Shown piece after piece: positions 38,098 through 49,760 of a stretch of 64,000 nt of DNA. Source of the stretch: Diphasiastrum complanatum. Its lineage: Eukaryota > Streptophyta > Lycopodiopsida > Lycopodiales > Lycopodiaceae. The notes beneath the pieces are model-generated. The model had not been told where the DNA came from, did no database searches, and worked only from the letters and a program-made list of their open reading frames with translations. The number at the start of each line of letters is the position of its first letter. Position 1 is the stretch's first letter. Both the position numbers and the translations under genes were made by a program. The stretch spans positions 20,203,747-20,267,746 of the forward strand of contig CM055100.1 of assembly GCA_029204225.1 (NCBI GenBank). The letters run 5' to 3'.

Positions 38098-38960
38098 CAT
38101 AGATGCCCGTTCCAAAACTTCTGGTTCAGAAGGTTCTGTCTATACATACAGAACAAGCTATATAATTTTATGTTTTATTTTGACAGAAGTTGGAGACTGT
38201 AGACTGTAGACTGTAAACTGTATTTCAATATTGACAGAAATTGCAAACTTTAGACTGTACCCTCAATATTCTTGTGATTGGTAGCATTTTGAGATGATTT
38301 ATGTACTATAATCAACATTGAAAACACATGATCTGTCCAACAATATTACAAGCACAAGTGACGAACTCTGACACTGTTGTGATTGTCTATAATGACCTTC
38401 CACCAAATCCCTAGTCTCTGAAATTTTCAATAGGAGCACTTGTAACTTAATAGGCATTTTGTAATAAATCAGTAAACCAAGAATTTGAGGTTCTGGCTTG
38501 GAGAAAATATCCAACATGGTTACATATTGTTGGTGCTAGACAATCGAACATGATGTGCTGAAAAATGTGCTCAAAAACTGGAAAATCATTACAGCTTTAC
38601 GATACCGAAGTTATGAGAATCACTGCATGTTTCACGGTATATACATATACCTAAATTAGAACTTATTATAGGCATGATATGATGTTCATGCCTCAAGGAA
38701 AATGAGCCAGACTAAGATTAAGGATTTCTTGCATCCGACATCGAGCCTCTGCCCTGCTGCAAAATGTTGAAAATCCTCATAGCTTGCACAGCAATTCAAA
38801 AAAAGATGTGTCTTAAGAACTTTCATATTCTTACTTTTTTTTTTTCTCAAATTTCAAAAAAACACATTTATGTTCAAGGAAAAAAAAAAACACATTCCAT
38901 TTTGGAACGCGTGCGGAACAGCCTTTCCGTGCACATTCCGAAACGGAACGGGCATCTATG
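38098..38960. mobile_element. Possible non-autonomous DNA transposon with 16-bp TIRs
   Basis: CATAGATGCCCGTTCC at 38,098-38,113 and its perfect reverse complement at 38,945-38,960 bound an 863-bp stretch without coding capacity. It lies within the section present only in the left arm of the inverted duplication. The interior near the right end has GGAACGCGTGCGGAAC. I could not find a clear target-site duplication, and about 200 bp beyond the right TIR are also missing from the other arm. Confidence 0.45.
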
Positions 38961-39671
38961 CGTGACAACCAATGAAATTCCTAATCTCAATGGAATGATC
39001 TTGGAAATAGGATCTCTAAGATTGTTTGATTAAAATACAATGTAGATAGTCGTAGTATCAACACAATCTAAACTAAAGGCACATGTAGGTCAAGTAAACA
39101 TGAAAGAGTTCAACATCAGCTTATCACACACTTTAGAATACCCATAAGATTTTATTTTATGTACAATTTCTCCACATATGTCCATTAAGTATTGTCTTGA
39201 TTAGGACTCGCTTTCCTTTCCTCGTCCCTCAAGTGTTAGGAGCTTGACTCCACTAATCCAAAGAGACACAAGGTGATTGGAAGATAGCACAAGTTTTGGT
39301 GTTCATATGCATGCTCAAAGTTAAAAGAAACAGTAAATGGTAGAAAGAAATGAGAGCATTGAAAACAGAGGCAATTTTGTGCTCAAAGTTAGCAAGGAGT
39401 GATATAGAAACTTTTTTCACATCATCATGACACTTTGAGACAAACCCAAATGGATATGGCAAGTTACAGAAAACATTCTCAAGCTTGCAAGAGGAAAAAT
39501 TGCATTTGCCTACAATGGCATGGTAGCATTGACAAAGGGAGCCACTGAAGGCAGTGGCAGCAGCTGTAACTGCTGCTAAACTTCCCTCTGCAAGAAGTGA
39601 GATGCGGCACTGCTCCAGTTTTCACCCTGACATGCTCCACAAAACCAAGATTTCAGGTTATAGACACGTAG

Positions 39672-41200
39672 CTATAGTAGACGCAGTGGAAGAGGTTGTG
39701 GCATAGATGAATGCTGCTGAACAACTATGTGCTGTGACTGGTGAGCCATAGGTGTTTGAACCAAACGCACAGGTGTACAGCTCTGAATATTGAAATTACA
39801 GTGTCCTAAGGTAAATAGCTGTTGTTGTGTTGAAGGATGAATCAGTACGAGCTTCCGGGAGGCATGATGCATTACTGGTGCTGATTGGGGAGAGGGAAGT
39901 GCAGGTGGGTATGGCTTGAATCTTCTAACTATGGCCGGTGGGCGTGACAAAAAATCTCCAAAGAAATTGCCTGGAGATAGTGCTACAGGGACTTGAACAG
40001 ATGATCTCCTGAAGAAGAAAGTTTCTTGCCAACCCGTCTCAGTTCGTTGCCTGACGGAAGCTCTGCACTCTTGGTCTTTCAGATTAGGTTTAAGGCGACG
40101 CTTTCCAGATTGAGAGAGCTCCTTCTGGTTCGCCTCTTCATAGAATCCCTCAGCCGGCAGCATGGAGGGCGAGAAGATTGGAAATGCCCCGATTGCTGCG
40201 AGCATTGCACTGCAAGCAAAAGCGGCCAGATAAATTCGTTTCAGCTGAGGACAAATTCTTCTTTCCAAGAAGCATGTCGAGGCTAGAAAGTATACGGGAG
40301 GGGATGTTCAATTGTTGCAAACCTGTAAACGAATTTGAACGTTCTGCATGCTCCAAGGGCAAAAGGTTTTCCGCTGTTCACTCCATCTCCGCGGCGGTTG
40401 ACATACCCCGGAAAATCAGCCGGATCAAATTTCACGCTTTCTTTCAATTCCAAGCAACCCTTGCTAGCTTGCTTCGCTAGCTTCCACTTCTTGTATGGTC
40501 CATGATCTTTATGGGAGACGTGAACCTCCCCTCCTGGTACAAGCATCTTTGCTGCATTCTCGAAGAATTTTCGCATAAGAAGCCGGTGCTTCCTGCATGT
40601 ACAAGAAAAAATTCGGTTCAGATAAAGCTTGCAATTCATGTTATAATAGATGAATTCCATGAGCAAATTTTCTTGTGTTACCTACCTGATAACATCCTTG
40701 CGATCCTCAGAACCGAAAAATCCAGCGTGTGGGAAATTGTAAACAATTCGATCGAACAGTCTGCCATTTAGTACCTTCGATGCCGCCATGACTGTGGCAT
40801 CCACGTTGTGGAGTACAAGTGCTCCCAGATTCAGCAGCGACTTCACAGTCACAGAAGCTGAGCTATATTTCTTGTGAAGAATAACCCACTTTGCGAAGAA
40901 TACCTGCCATGGATATCAATAACCCACTTTGCTCCTATTACTCTACCCTATTTCTAACCAATCCTGACAAATATACAAAGAAAGTGCAGTAGGAGGATAA
41001 GTAATCTTACCCTTTCAATCCAAAGAGGTGGGAACCATGTTGACTGCGGATCCGAAGGCCATAGCCAAGGAGCAGGAGAAGGAAAAGTCGCCCTCTCCGA
41101 CCAACAGTATGGTATGTGAGCTGCAGTAGTGCTTGAGCCACCTATCTTCCTCATCTACATCAAATCGAAGGCATGGCTGTGGTATCAACTTTACCTCCAT
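39672..41200 (-). pseudogene. BMT5-like (DUF2431) rRNA methyltransferase-family gene, left copy
   Basis: Minus-strand exons 41,200-41,011, 40,903-40,686, 40,592-40,323 and 40,209-39,672. The BMT5-like domain is known for N3 methylation of a uridine in 25S rRNA in yeast. Hallmarks are the SAM-binding motif ILLVGEGDFSFSCSLAMAFG (exon 1), FDRIVYNFPHAGFFG (exon 2), and LVPGGEVHVSHKDHGPY and ADFPGYVNRRGDG (exon 3). Exon 4 encodes a 178-residue Gln/Pro-rich C-terminus ending PLPLRLL, with no known domain. Defects are a TGA at 41,017-41,015, where the other copy has TCA, and a 19-bp insertion at the start of exon 2 that duplicates GCAAAGTGGGTTATT and shifts the frame. Exon 2 keeps 12 codons that the right copy lost. 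Probably a pseudogene, unless alternative splicing avoids both lesions. Confidence 0.8.
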
Positions 41201-41229
41201 CGCCCACAAAGCAAAACCAGCAGCAGCTG

Positions 41230-41235
<6 letters not shown>

Positions 41236-41277
<42 letters not shown>
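41236..41277. repeat. (GA)n microsatellite in 5' leader of left BMT5-like copy
   Basis: About 42 bp just upstream of the ATG at 41,200. The right copy has a shorter CT tract (52,538-52,559) at the equivalent place, so the tract predates the duplication and changed length after it. Confidence 0.9.
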
Positions 41278-41280
<3 letters not shown>

Positions 41281-42249
41281 GAGTATCCACGCCACATTGA
41301 GGCGAGCAGTCTGGCAACGGTAAAATCTATGAAAAATTAAGAGAATGAACTTTGAAAATGGGGCCCCTCTTCCCACGTGCGTGAATGGGGTTACGCGCCT
41401 GGCCAATAAACTCTATTAATCACTGTTTCCGGAAACCTTTTTGAGATTTCCCTCCAAAAATCGATATGTGAAAAAGTTCGTCGGCCTCTATCGAGTGAGA
41501 ATCACTTACTTGCCGATTTTTTCTTATAAAACCCAAGATTTATGACATAAAAGTTCCTATACAATTTTTGCCATGCCGATTTTTGGGAAAAGATTCAGGT
41601 TCCATTCTTAAACTATGCCGACTTTCTCGAACAATGTCTCTTAATCTCTCATCACACATGGGCATTTATTGGCCCATATTTCATATAACTTGAGTTGCAT
41701 GTTAATACTACATACTAAACAATTATCCTCCACATTCCAATCCATGCAAGTTATAAGTGAGTGTTTGGAAACCTCCAATCTCCTGCATTGTTTTTAAAGT
41801 TATTGATTTTTTAGGTTCTTGGACTTGGTGCATCTCAAAGTTTTTGCTCTCAAAACATTAAATATTTACACTAAAAATTGATTTTATTGACTCAATAAAC
41901 CTATGTAACCCAACTTTTATAAAGATCTAACTAGTTTACTAAACAAAAATTGGCTCCATGTGAAAATGAATAAACTCAAAAATTTTGCATTTAAAAAAGT
42001 TTGTAGATTTTTTGAAAGTCAACTTCCTATGATTTTTTTTATGAAATCTGTTTTCGACGAAAGATGTCGATTCCATTATCAAGAGATGTCGGCTTTCCCG
42101 AACACTAGTTAAAAGTTATTTCAACTCCGGCACTACTCTTGTGAGCATGATTCACATACCAATCAGGTTCTCTCTTCTCAAGCGTGAAGTCAACAACATT
42201 ATGAAGGAATTGATCTAGCAAAATTTGTAAAAACATCGTGTCTATCTGA
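41278..42249. other. Upstream region of left BMT5-like copy
   Basis: Aligns inverted with about 51,200-52,530 but contains no additional gene. It probably carries the ancestral promoter. Confidence 0.6.
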
Positions 42250-42402
42250 GTGGAGTACATGGGTAAAGTTGTTGACTATCACCATAAAGGAGTAAGCTCA
42301 AATCCCGACCACTGTGTAGTGACATCTAAGGAGCCTAGTTTCATAAATGGCTTAGCCATGTTGTATATAACAATCATCAGTTGCTTAATAATAATAATAA
42401 TA
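42250..42402 (+). mobile_element. SINE at inner edge of left arm
   Basis: tRNA-like head with box B-like GCTCAAATCCCGACCACTG, then GTGACATCTAAGGAGCC, TTGTATATAAC and a terminal (AAT)n. Same family as 4711-4937, and orthologous by position to 51,035-51,200. Confidence 0.65.
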
Positions 42403-42411
42403 CTTTTTGTA

Positions 42412-42418
<7 letters not shown>

Positions 42419-42505
<87 letters not shown>
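42419..42505. repeat. (GA)n microsatellite, about 87 bp
   Basis: Directly inside the left arm of the inverted duplication. It is not part of the homologous arm. Confidence 0.95.
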
Positions 42506-42509
<4 letters not shown>

Positions 42510-43500
42510 TAAGCTTTACCCTTGCTTGAGTAGGGTTAATGGATGTAGTGTTGACGGTTAGTGTTAGATGTGGATCATAAGCATGTGCTTGATTATGAAC
42601 TATGCTATTGCTCTCATGGAAATGAATTCCGTGTGACAACATGTTAGTCATCTTCATCTCCTTTGATGCTTGATGTGCTTGGATCTAGGGTTGAAGGTGC
42701 ATAGGAAATATGTGCTACAATTTTGCCGCCAATTCCAAGGAGCTATGCCACTTTTTCATTTTTCAGCATGTTTCTAATTCATGCTTGGATGTTAGTTTGC
42801 ATTTAGGCATCTTGTCTTGGCATGGAAGTGTTAAAATTGCATTTTAGGAATAATTTGGGAGAGATTTTGTTTGATTTGTGTGGATCTTTTAGCTTGAAAT
42901 CTGTTTCGATTGTTGTGAGCAGGGGAAGCCAGACAGATCACCATTTTTAAGATCCATTTGGATTAGAAGAAATCAATAAAAATCGTTCATTTCTACTATT
43001 TTGGTGATAAAAGGGACACAATTTTCATCAGTCACTGATAACTTTTTGTTCCTTTGCAACCAACATTCGCCGACTTGTGTAGACACAGTACTGCCATGAT
43101 GCATGAAGCTACAGTTTGAAGGGCAAAGGTTTCTTCCCAGTGGATTTCCAGAAACGGAACAAAAACCACCAATAAATGTGAAAAAAAAACTCCCTAAAAA
43201 CAAAAAAAATACAAAAAACCAACTTTTGTCTGGTCTTCTATGCCTAGATCTGACCTATAGCTAGGTCGGCGACGGTCAATTCCAAAAACTAGTAAAAGGC
43301 TAAAGTGACTATTCCACTAGTTGATGGTAACATTTTGTAGAAAGTTTAACACCTTTCTGCAATATTAGTTCTCTGACAAGAACCTTCGCCTGAGTCACAG
43401 TCAGTCCATCATACTATTTTAAGATCTTTGTTTCATAATCAAAATTTGATTATTGTCAAGTGATAAAGTTTTACAGATCTTATTAGAGATAGGAGTTAAT
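42506..43500. other. Spacer, no gene recognised
   Basis: No recognisable coding sequence. It probably includes the eroded 5' end of the gypsy element that follows. Confidence 0.4.
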
Positions 43501-43541
43501 TGAAAAATCTAGATCCAATCTCATTGTTCTTCTAAACTGAT

Positions 43542-44090
43542 TTGGAAGAATGTCTGATTCAAATATTGAACTTGAGCTATCTGATCTTCCAATTGTTGTT
43601 CCACAAGTTATTGTTAGAAGAAACCTCGTCTAGAGTTGCAAAGTATAATGGGTTATATGATCCAGTTAGATTTCTCAAAATCTTTGTTGAATCATGTGAA
43701 GTTTATGGCGAAGTTTTTCCACAAGATAAACTTAAGTTATTTCCTATGTCCTTAACTGGAGCGGCACAAGATTGGTTTCACAACCAAGATGAGACTGAAC
43801 ATATGGATTGGGAAGTAGTTAAAGCTAGCCTAATTACAAGATTTAGATCCAGGTAAGTCAAATTAAAATGGGAAAGAGGGAAAGGGTGCGAGATTACATT
43901 GAATGGGTCAAGCATCTCCGATCAGAGTGTGATCCTGAACTAATTAATAATGACGTAGCGCCATTGCAAGTCGAAACTTTGCCACCAAAAGAAAAACTTT
44001 TGGAATATTTTCCTAAATTCTCGCAAAAGTGTCTTAAATTAGGGTGCTTTTCAAAAACACCTTGCGCATGCATAAAACATGCTTGAAAAA
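43542..44090 (+). pseudogene. Ty3/gypsy gag remnant, N-terminal part
   Basis: Contains the retrotransposon gag signature (LFPMSLTGAAQDWFHNQ, then WEVVKASLITRFRSR) preceded by YNGLYDPVRFLKIFVESCEV. A TAG at 43,854 is followed by related sequence in another frame (RERVRDYIEWVKHLRSECDP). Coding resemblance ends at about 43,970-44,090. Confidence 0.85.
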
Positions 44091-45137
44091 TGACCCAAAA
44101 AAGGCAATTTTGTGCATTTTCAAGATTTTTGAGCTTTAAAAAAGACATGGTTTGCAAGTCACTTTTCATAATGAAATTTAAAATAAAATAACAAATAATT
44201 GAAACATTAAAATTTGCTCTATTTTTCAAAAAACATGCATTTTGACACAATAAACTATACACAATAATGTCTTGATTTCATGCATTTTACAAAATTAAAC
44301 GATAGTCTTTTGCAAAATGTCCAGATATTTATGTTCCTTGTATCAATACCAATATTTACATGGGACTTTCACTCTCATAGCCATCTGTATCCCCTGTGAT
44401 CCTAAAGATGTTGTAGAAATGGCTTTGTTGAAAATAGTGGGTCTCCACCCATTCTTTTTGTTAAGCAGTCTAAAGGCTTTCGTAAAAAAATGCACCAACT
44501 ATGCATTACATTTAATATTTTCAAATATCTTTCTAAACAGTCACAGCCTAGACAAGTGTAACGTTTCAGTATTATGAAATTTTTGTGTTATCTTCAATTG
44601 CATAGAAATATAATTTTCCTATTTTTCTTTGCTGCAAAAAAGGTGTAGACGTGGGTTCACTCCTATTTTTCTTTGCTGCAAAAAGTTGTAGACGTTTGCT
44701 AAATATTTAGATTACTAGAGCATAACAGAGAACAATAAATACAAGACTCTGCAAATAGAAGTTTGGAATACATTTGGATCTGGACAGCAACGTTACTGTC
44801 ATATCCTATTTATTTGCCAAGTGGACATAACAAGATACAATCTCTTCTATAGCCAATTTGATGGCCTTCTTAGTCAGGGTTTATTGGAAAATTATGCATT
44901 ACCATTACTAAATCATTTAGCTCTGATCATTAGTAAATGATAACACTCCCTCTAGTAATTATAATCTGAACTTTTCAGAAAAACAATATGAATTGACACA
45001 TTAATCAAAGGTAGCTTCAGTAGCTCAACCATTCCAAGTGCTAAAGCCATTAGAATATAAACATGATACTAAATTGGTTGATATCTCGATAAAATAAATA
45101 GACTACCTAAAATTCCCCATAGAAACCATGGGAGAAA

Positions 45138-45300
45138 GTGCTCCAACTCGATGCAATGTATCGAGTTGGAGCACCAACTAGATACAATGTACCCAGTTGG
45201 TGCTTCAACTCGATACAATGTATTGATTGAAGCACCAACTCAATGTCGAGTTGTTGTGTCCAACACTTGATACAATGCACTCCAACTCGATACGGCGCAT
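45138..45300. repeat. Nested hairpin cluster around CAACTCGATACAATGTA units
   Basis: A perfect 15-bp inverted repeat (45,138-45,152 and 45,160-45,174) with the 7-base loop GCAATGT is followed by overlapping inverted repeats using the same vocabulary (GCACCAACT / AGTTGGTGC; AGTTGGTGCTTCAA / TTGAAGCACCAACT). Each is centred on an ACAATGTA spacer. Confidence 0.7.
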
Positions 45301-45308
45301 CGGATTTA

Positions 45309-45314
<6 letters not shown>

Positions 45315-45360
<46 letters not shown>
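45315..45360. repeat. (AT)n microsatellite
   Basis: About 46 bp of AT dinucleotides next to the hairpin cluster. Confidence 0.9.
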
Positions 45361-45367
<7 letters not shown>

Positions 45368-45685
45368 ATTTTTTAATTAAAAATTTCCAAAAGAAAGGTA
45401 TTGACACAGTGTATCAAATTTTAATACGACCTTAAATAAGAAATGGTAAACGACGGTTACACCTATCATTATATGAGAAGTATTTTTTATTTTGATTCTG
45501 TTTAACACAAATTTTAATACGCCGTATCGAAATTATGTTCAAAACAATCGGTTTCACAGTGAATTTTAACGAATTCAATAAGGTTTGATTTTCTCGTTAG
45601 TTGTAATCTTATTTTCGATACTTGTATGTAAATTTGATCATCGAAGCTATTTTCTTTCCGGGTAAAACATTTTCTATCAGAGAAA

Positions 45686-47310
45686 ATGTTTGGCGTGCGA
45701 TTTGTGCTGGAAACCATAAATGAGCGTCCAATGATGAAACAACATATGACAAATATGTATTGTCATCTACGCAACTCTACTAGACACAAGACAACTTTTT
45801 GTTCGTTTAACCCTCGGGTTATTCAGCAAAGATATGCTAAACATAGAGATAATCCAAATTGGAAGGGACTTGATAGTAATGCCCATGGTCTTGGATTTCC
45901 ATAGCGATTATCCTTGCCAGCTCCTCTAGTACAACATGCTACTTGTACGAATATGATGGAACAAGAATCTTCGGTTGGTAATGGCCAATGGAATTACAAT
46001 ACTGATAAAGAGATTGGTTCTTCAGAGCAATACGCTATTTATGATACTACACAACAACAACAGTCTAGACAGTGGGCTAGATCACCACTTGGATGCTTTG
46101 GATGCGAAAAAATCACAAAATTGTTGAATGTCCAAATAAAATAAAGTTTATACCATTTTGTCGGAAATGCGATTATGGACATTGTTACGAAGACTGTCCA
46201 ACAAGACCAAAGCCACAGCTGATATCTGCTTCATTGAATATGATTAGAATTAAGCAAAGGCTAGCAATCCAACCTAATGAACCAAATGCGCCATTGATGG
46301 TTGTCACACGAGCTCAAAAGTAGAAAGGAGTTGTTTTTAATCCAATACCTGCTAAATTTGTGCCAGCTATTGATCTTCCTATTGCATCAGGGGTGCACCC
46401 AAACCTCAACTCAGAGAATAAAAAATACAACAACATGAGGCAGTGGATCAAAGACTTACAAGAAGGAGGCATTGGAAGCCGCCAAAGTTGCAACAAATTT
46501 TCATTCCACACCCCTGTCACCATCCGATTTACATAATCCATGAATGGATGTTAACACTCAGTTGCACCATCGCGAAAAACCCTTCAAGATGACCGAATTT
46601 GAAGCATCGCAAATAGAACTGATCATGAATATTCTATCTAGTAAAATGGATATTACATTCTATCTAGCTGATCACAGACTACAGTTCAGACTACAATTTT
46701 CGTCCTAAAGGCATCATGGAAGACATACCTGTAAAGATTGTAGGAATCTAGTTTGTCACTACTTTTGTAGTACTGGACTTATCGGAAGCACCATAAGTTT
46801 ATCGCATTCTATTGGGACGTCCATGGTTTCGAGTTGCACAAGTAATTCATAACTGGAAAACTTGAAAGATTACATTTGAGAATCGTAAGCGTGCAATTAA
46901 AGTTGATCCATTAACTTGGACAATCAAACCAGTAGTCCAAAAAATGGATGATGATTCATCAACAACGGATCATACTTGTGACCGATTAGTAAAAGCTTCG
47001 GGAGTGCATTATGACTCTCAAATAGATAATGTTAACTGGAATCAAGCTCTTGCAATTGCGTATTGTACAGTAGGATACATGTGTCAATGAGATAACAATT
47101 CAGAGATGAGCGCCATTCCTAAGGTTGATCGTACTTTGGATATGCCTATCACTTTCCCAGTCAACATGATGAATGTGGCATGAATATCAAACGATCCGAT
47201 TCCGGATCCTATTGAAGATGAACTCATTCATGTCAATCATGCTTTATCTACTGACAAAAATGTTGAACTTACTAATGAACATATTCTAAATCATAATTTT
47301 GGCGCCTTTG
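45686..47310 (+). pseudogene. Ty3/gypsy gag C-terminus and protease remnant
   Basis: The gag tail (45,686-46,320) has two Cys-rich knuckles in different frames: CFGCEKI-type near 46,093 and FCRKCDYGHCYEDCP near 46,160. A TAG follows at 46,321, then a linker with NNMRQWIKDLQ. A retropepsin C-terminal half (ILLGRPWFRVAQVIHNW near 46,805-46,850) follows. Coding resemblance ends at about 47,310, where a copia element begins in the opposite orientation. RT, RNase H and integrase are missing. Confidence 0.75.
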
Positions 47311-47318
47311 CCGGGGAG

Positions 47319-49760
47319 CTATGCCAATTTTTCACTGTAGTATGAGGAATTGTTGTCATAACCTACTAGAAATCCCTGCTCGGCTTTCTCATCAAGCTTC
47401 TCTCGAAGCTTATCAGGAATATGTGCATGTGATGCACAGCCAAAGATTCTGACATGAGACAGGTTGGGCTTTCTACCCCACCATAGCACATGTGGTGTCG
47501 TGTGAGGAACACGAGATTTGCCTGTCTTGTTCTGGATGTATGCGGCTGTAGCTACTGCTTCAGCCCACAGTGCCCTTGGAGCTTTTGAATAGGCCATCAT
47601 GCATCTGGCTGCTTCCATTAGGGTCCTGTTCTTTTGTTCAGCAACACCATTGTGCTGCAGTTTGTAGGCTACAGTTCTTCTGTGAATGATATCACGATCA
47701 TTGCAGAAGTCAGTGAAGCGATTCGAGATATATTTGCCACCTCGATCCGTTCTGATCTGCTTCACCTTGCTGCTTGTACATCTCTCTGCCCAATTCACGT
47801 ATTCTGTGAATTTATTGAGTGCTTCAGATTTATTCTAAATAAAATACACTCTGGCAAACTTGCCATAATCTTCAATGAAAGTTATATAATATTTCAAACC
47901 TCCTACTGAGATCACGGAATGGTCCACAGATGTTAGACTGCACTAGCTCCAGAATCTTGGTCGTTCTGTAGGAGTCTTTGACGAATGGAGTGCGCGACAT
48001 CTTGCCTTTCAAACATGCATCACAAGTGGTCGAACTGGTTGCATTTGAGATGCTGACCCCTGTTATCGCTCCATGATGACTTGTCTGGTAAAGTGTCATT
48101 GAGTTCATGTGGCAGAGTCTTTTGTGCCACAGAGTGTCTCGCGAGTTGTCATGGGTCTGATGCATCTGATCTTTAGGTAGGCGTACCTTCAGATGATGCA
48201 GATTGCCTTTCCTTCTACCTTGAGCTATGAGAGTGCTGGTGTTGGCGTCAATCACGTTGCATGCTTCATTAGAAAATGTCACACGCATCCTTGCATCTGC
48301 TATTCTTGCTACAGAGAGCAAGTCTTGCTGCAGGGTTGGCACGAACAGAACGTCTTCGAGTCGTATGTCTCTATCGTTGGTGTTGAGCCATAGTGAACCA
48401 ATGTCATTCACTTGATGTCTAGATCCATCTCCAAGAACTATGAATCTTGAGGGATCCGCACTTCTGAAATCAGACATTATTCATCTTGATGTCACGAAGT
48501 GGGAGGTGGCTTCTAATTCTAAGATCACCTCATGTGTGTCAGATGTTGATGCTGCACACACATCTTCACAGATGTAGGCGGTCTATCAATTTCTGTTCGT
48601 TCTTTCTTTGCCCATCTTCGAGCCCCCGGACTCCTTGACATAGGAAGAACTATTGTTGTTCTCCTGTCTGTTCTGTGCTGATCTGTTTCTTGGGTTTTGG
48701 TGACAATCCATGGCTGCATGGCCCTTCTTATGGCAATGGATACACTCAATCTTGGGATTGAGCCAGCAGGTATCTACTGTATGCCCGTCTCTTCTGCATC
48801 TCACACAGGTCTTCTTGTCTGTATCTTGTTGTTTTGACCTCCCTTTGGTCTTCCAATTGATCTTGCTGGTCTCCTATGCTTGCTGGTCACGATCCTGCCT
48901 CTGATTCGATTCCCTCTTAGGCTTGATTTGTTTCTTGGATTTATCTCTGTTGTCGTAGAGGGCCTAGTCAGAACCATCCTTGTGATCAAGGTGTTCTCTG
49001 GCCTCGACTTCCTCTCGAATCTCGACAATCGCCTTTTCGAGGTTCATGGTAGGATCTTTCGGGAGCAGGGTTCATGTCGTCTGGAAAGATCTGGGTAAGG
49101 CTCTCAACATGTACGTGAGCTGCTTCTCAGCTGATACTGCATTCTCTGAGATAAAAACAGATCCTTGATCTTTCTCACGAAGGATGTGAGGTCTTTTCCA
49201 TCCCATTGTAGATTTGTCAACTGATCTTCCAACATCATGATCTGACCTCTTGATTTCGTCTAAAATCTTGTGAGCAGTGCATCCCACATCTCTTTAGCTT
49301 TGGAGAGTGTAGCCAGGTCAAGTGTAAGGCTATCTTTGATGGAAGATGATAGCAAGGCTACTGCCTTGTCGTTTTTCTCCCTCCATTAGTGTAGCTCCTT
49401 GCCTGTTGTCGTAGGCATTTCTTCTGTGCCATCCACCCAGGGGAAGAGTCCTTCGTCCTTGAGTATTAAAGATGTCTTAACTTTCTAGGCTAGAAAATTA
49501 GATCCTGAAGAATCAAGTATAGTGCAGATCTTGTTCTGCATGCTGCCGATCGAAGCCATTGCTTCTTGAAGTCTGTTTCTTTGTTGATGGTTGTCTGTCT
49601 GAATGCTTGGCCTCCAGGATATGCTAGCTTCTTGGCTATGTCAGAATATGACAGGATAAGCAGCTCTGATACCACTGATGAGAAGAGGATCGTGATACGC
49701 TCTAATACCACTGATAAGAAAAAGAAAGTGATTGACGGATGAGAAATTCGTCGGATTCGC
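47319..49760 (-). pseudogene. 5' half of a copia element: gag, protease, integrase
   Basis: Gag lies at about 48,525-49,560, with knuckles CVRCRRDGHTVDTC-like and CIHCHKKGHAAMDC in tandem. The protease and GAG-pre-integrase segment is 47,872-48,477 (FIVLGDGSRHQVNDIGSLWL, DTLWHKRLCHMNSMTL). The integrase core is 47,319-47,798 (IRTDRGGKYISNRFTDFC, HNGVAEQKNRTLMEAARCMM, NLSHVRIFGCASHAHIPD). The double knuckle and sequence differ from the 14.6-20 kb element, so this is another lineage. The element is cut at 47,319 into the gypsy remnant; RT, RNase H and the 3' LTR are missing. Several stops interrupt gag. Confidence 0.85.
49663..49674 (-). promoter_or_regulatory. Primer-binding site of the 5'-half copia element
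   Basis: TGGTATCAGAGC on the minus strand. About 35 bp further upstream (49,701-49,720) a near copy, TCAGTGGTATTAGAGC, occurs, so the PBS region is duplicated. Confidence 0.75.

Larger units (their letters stand above)
37983..42402. repeat. Left arm of a large inverted duplication
   Basis: The reverse complement aligns to 51,035-54,690. Matching landmarks are the outer end (TTTGGACCCTC at 37,983 against GAGGGTCCAA near 54,680), the four-exon gene, the upstream AATGCCCATGTGTG region near 41,660, the phrase ATTCACATACCAATCAGG near 42,150, and a SINE at the inner edge. The left arm has about 1.07 kb (38,091-39,165) that is absent from the right arm. Confidence 0.9.
44091..45685. other. Non-coding insertion interrupting gypsy gag
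   Basis: About 1.6 kb separates the two gag parts. It holds a direct repeat (TTTTTCTTTGCTGCAAAAA... at about 44,616 and 44,664), a hairpin cluster (45,138-45,300), an AT tract, and phrases TTTTAATACG and GTATCGA that recur near 45,420 and 45,520. It may be one or more transposon insertions; no boundaries were found. Confidence 0.45.
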
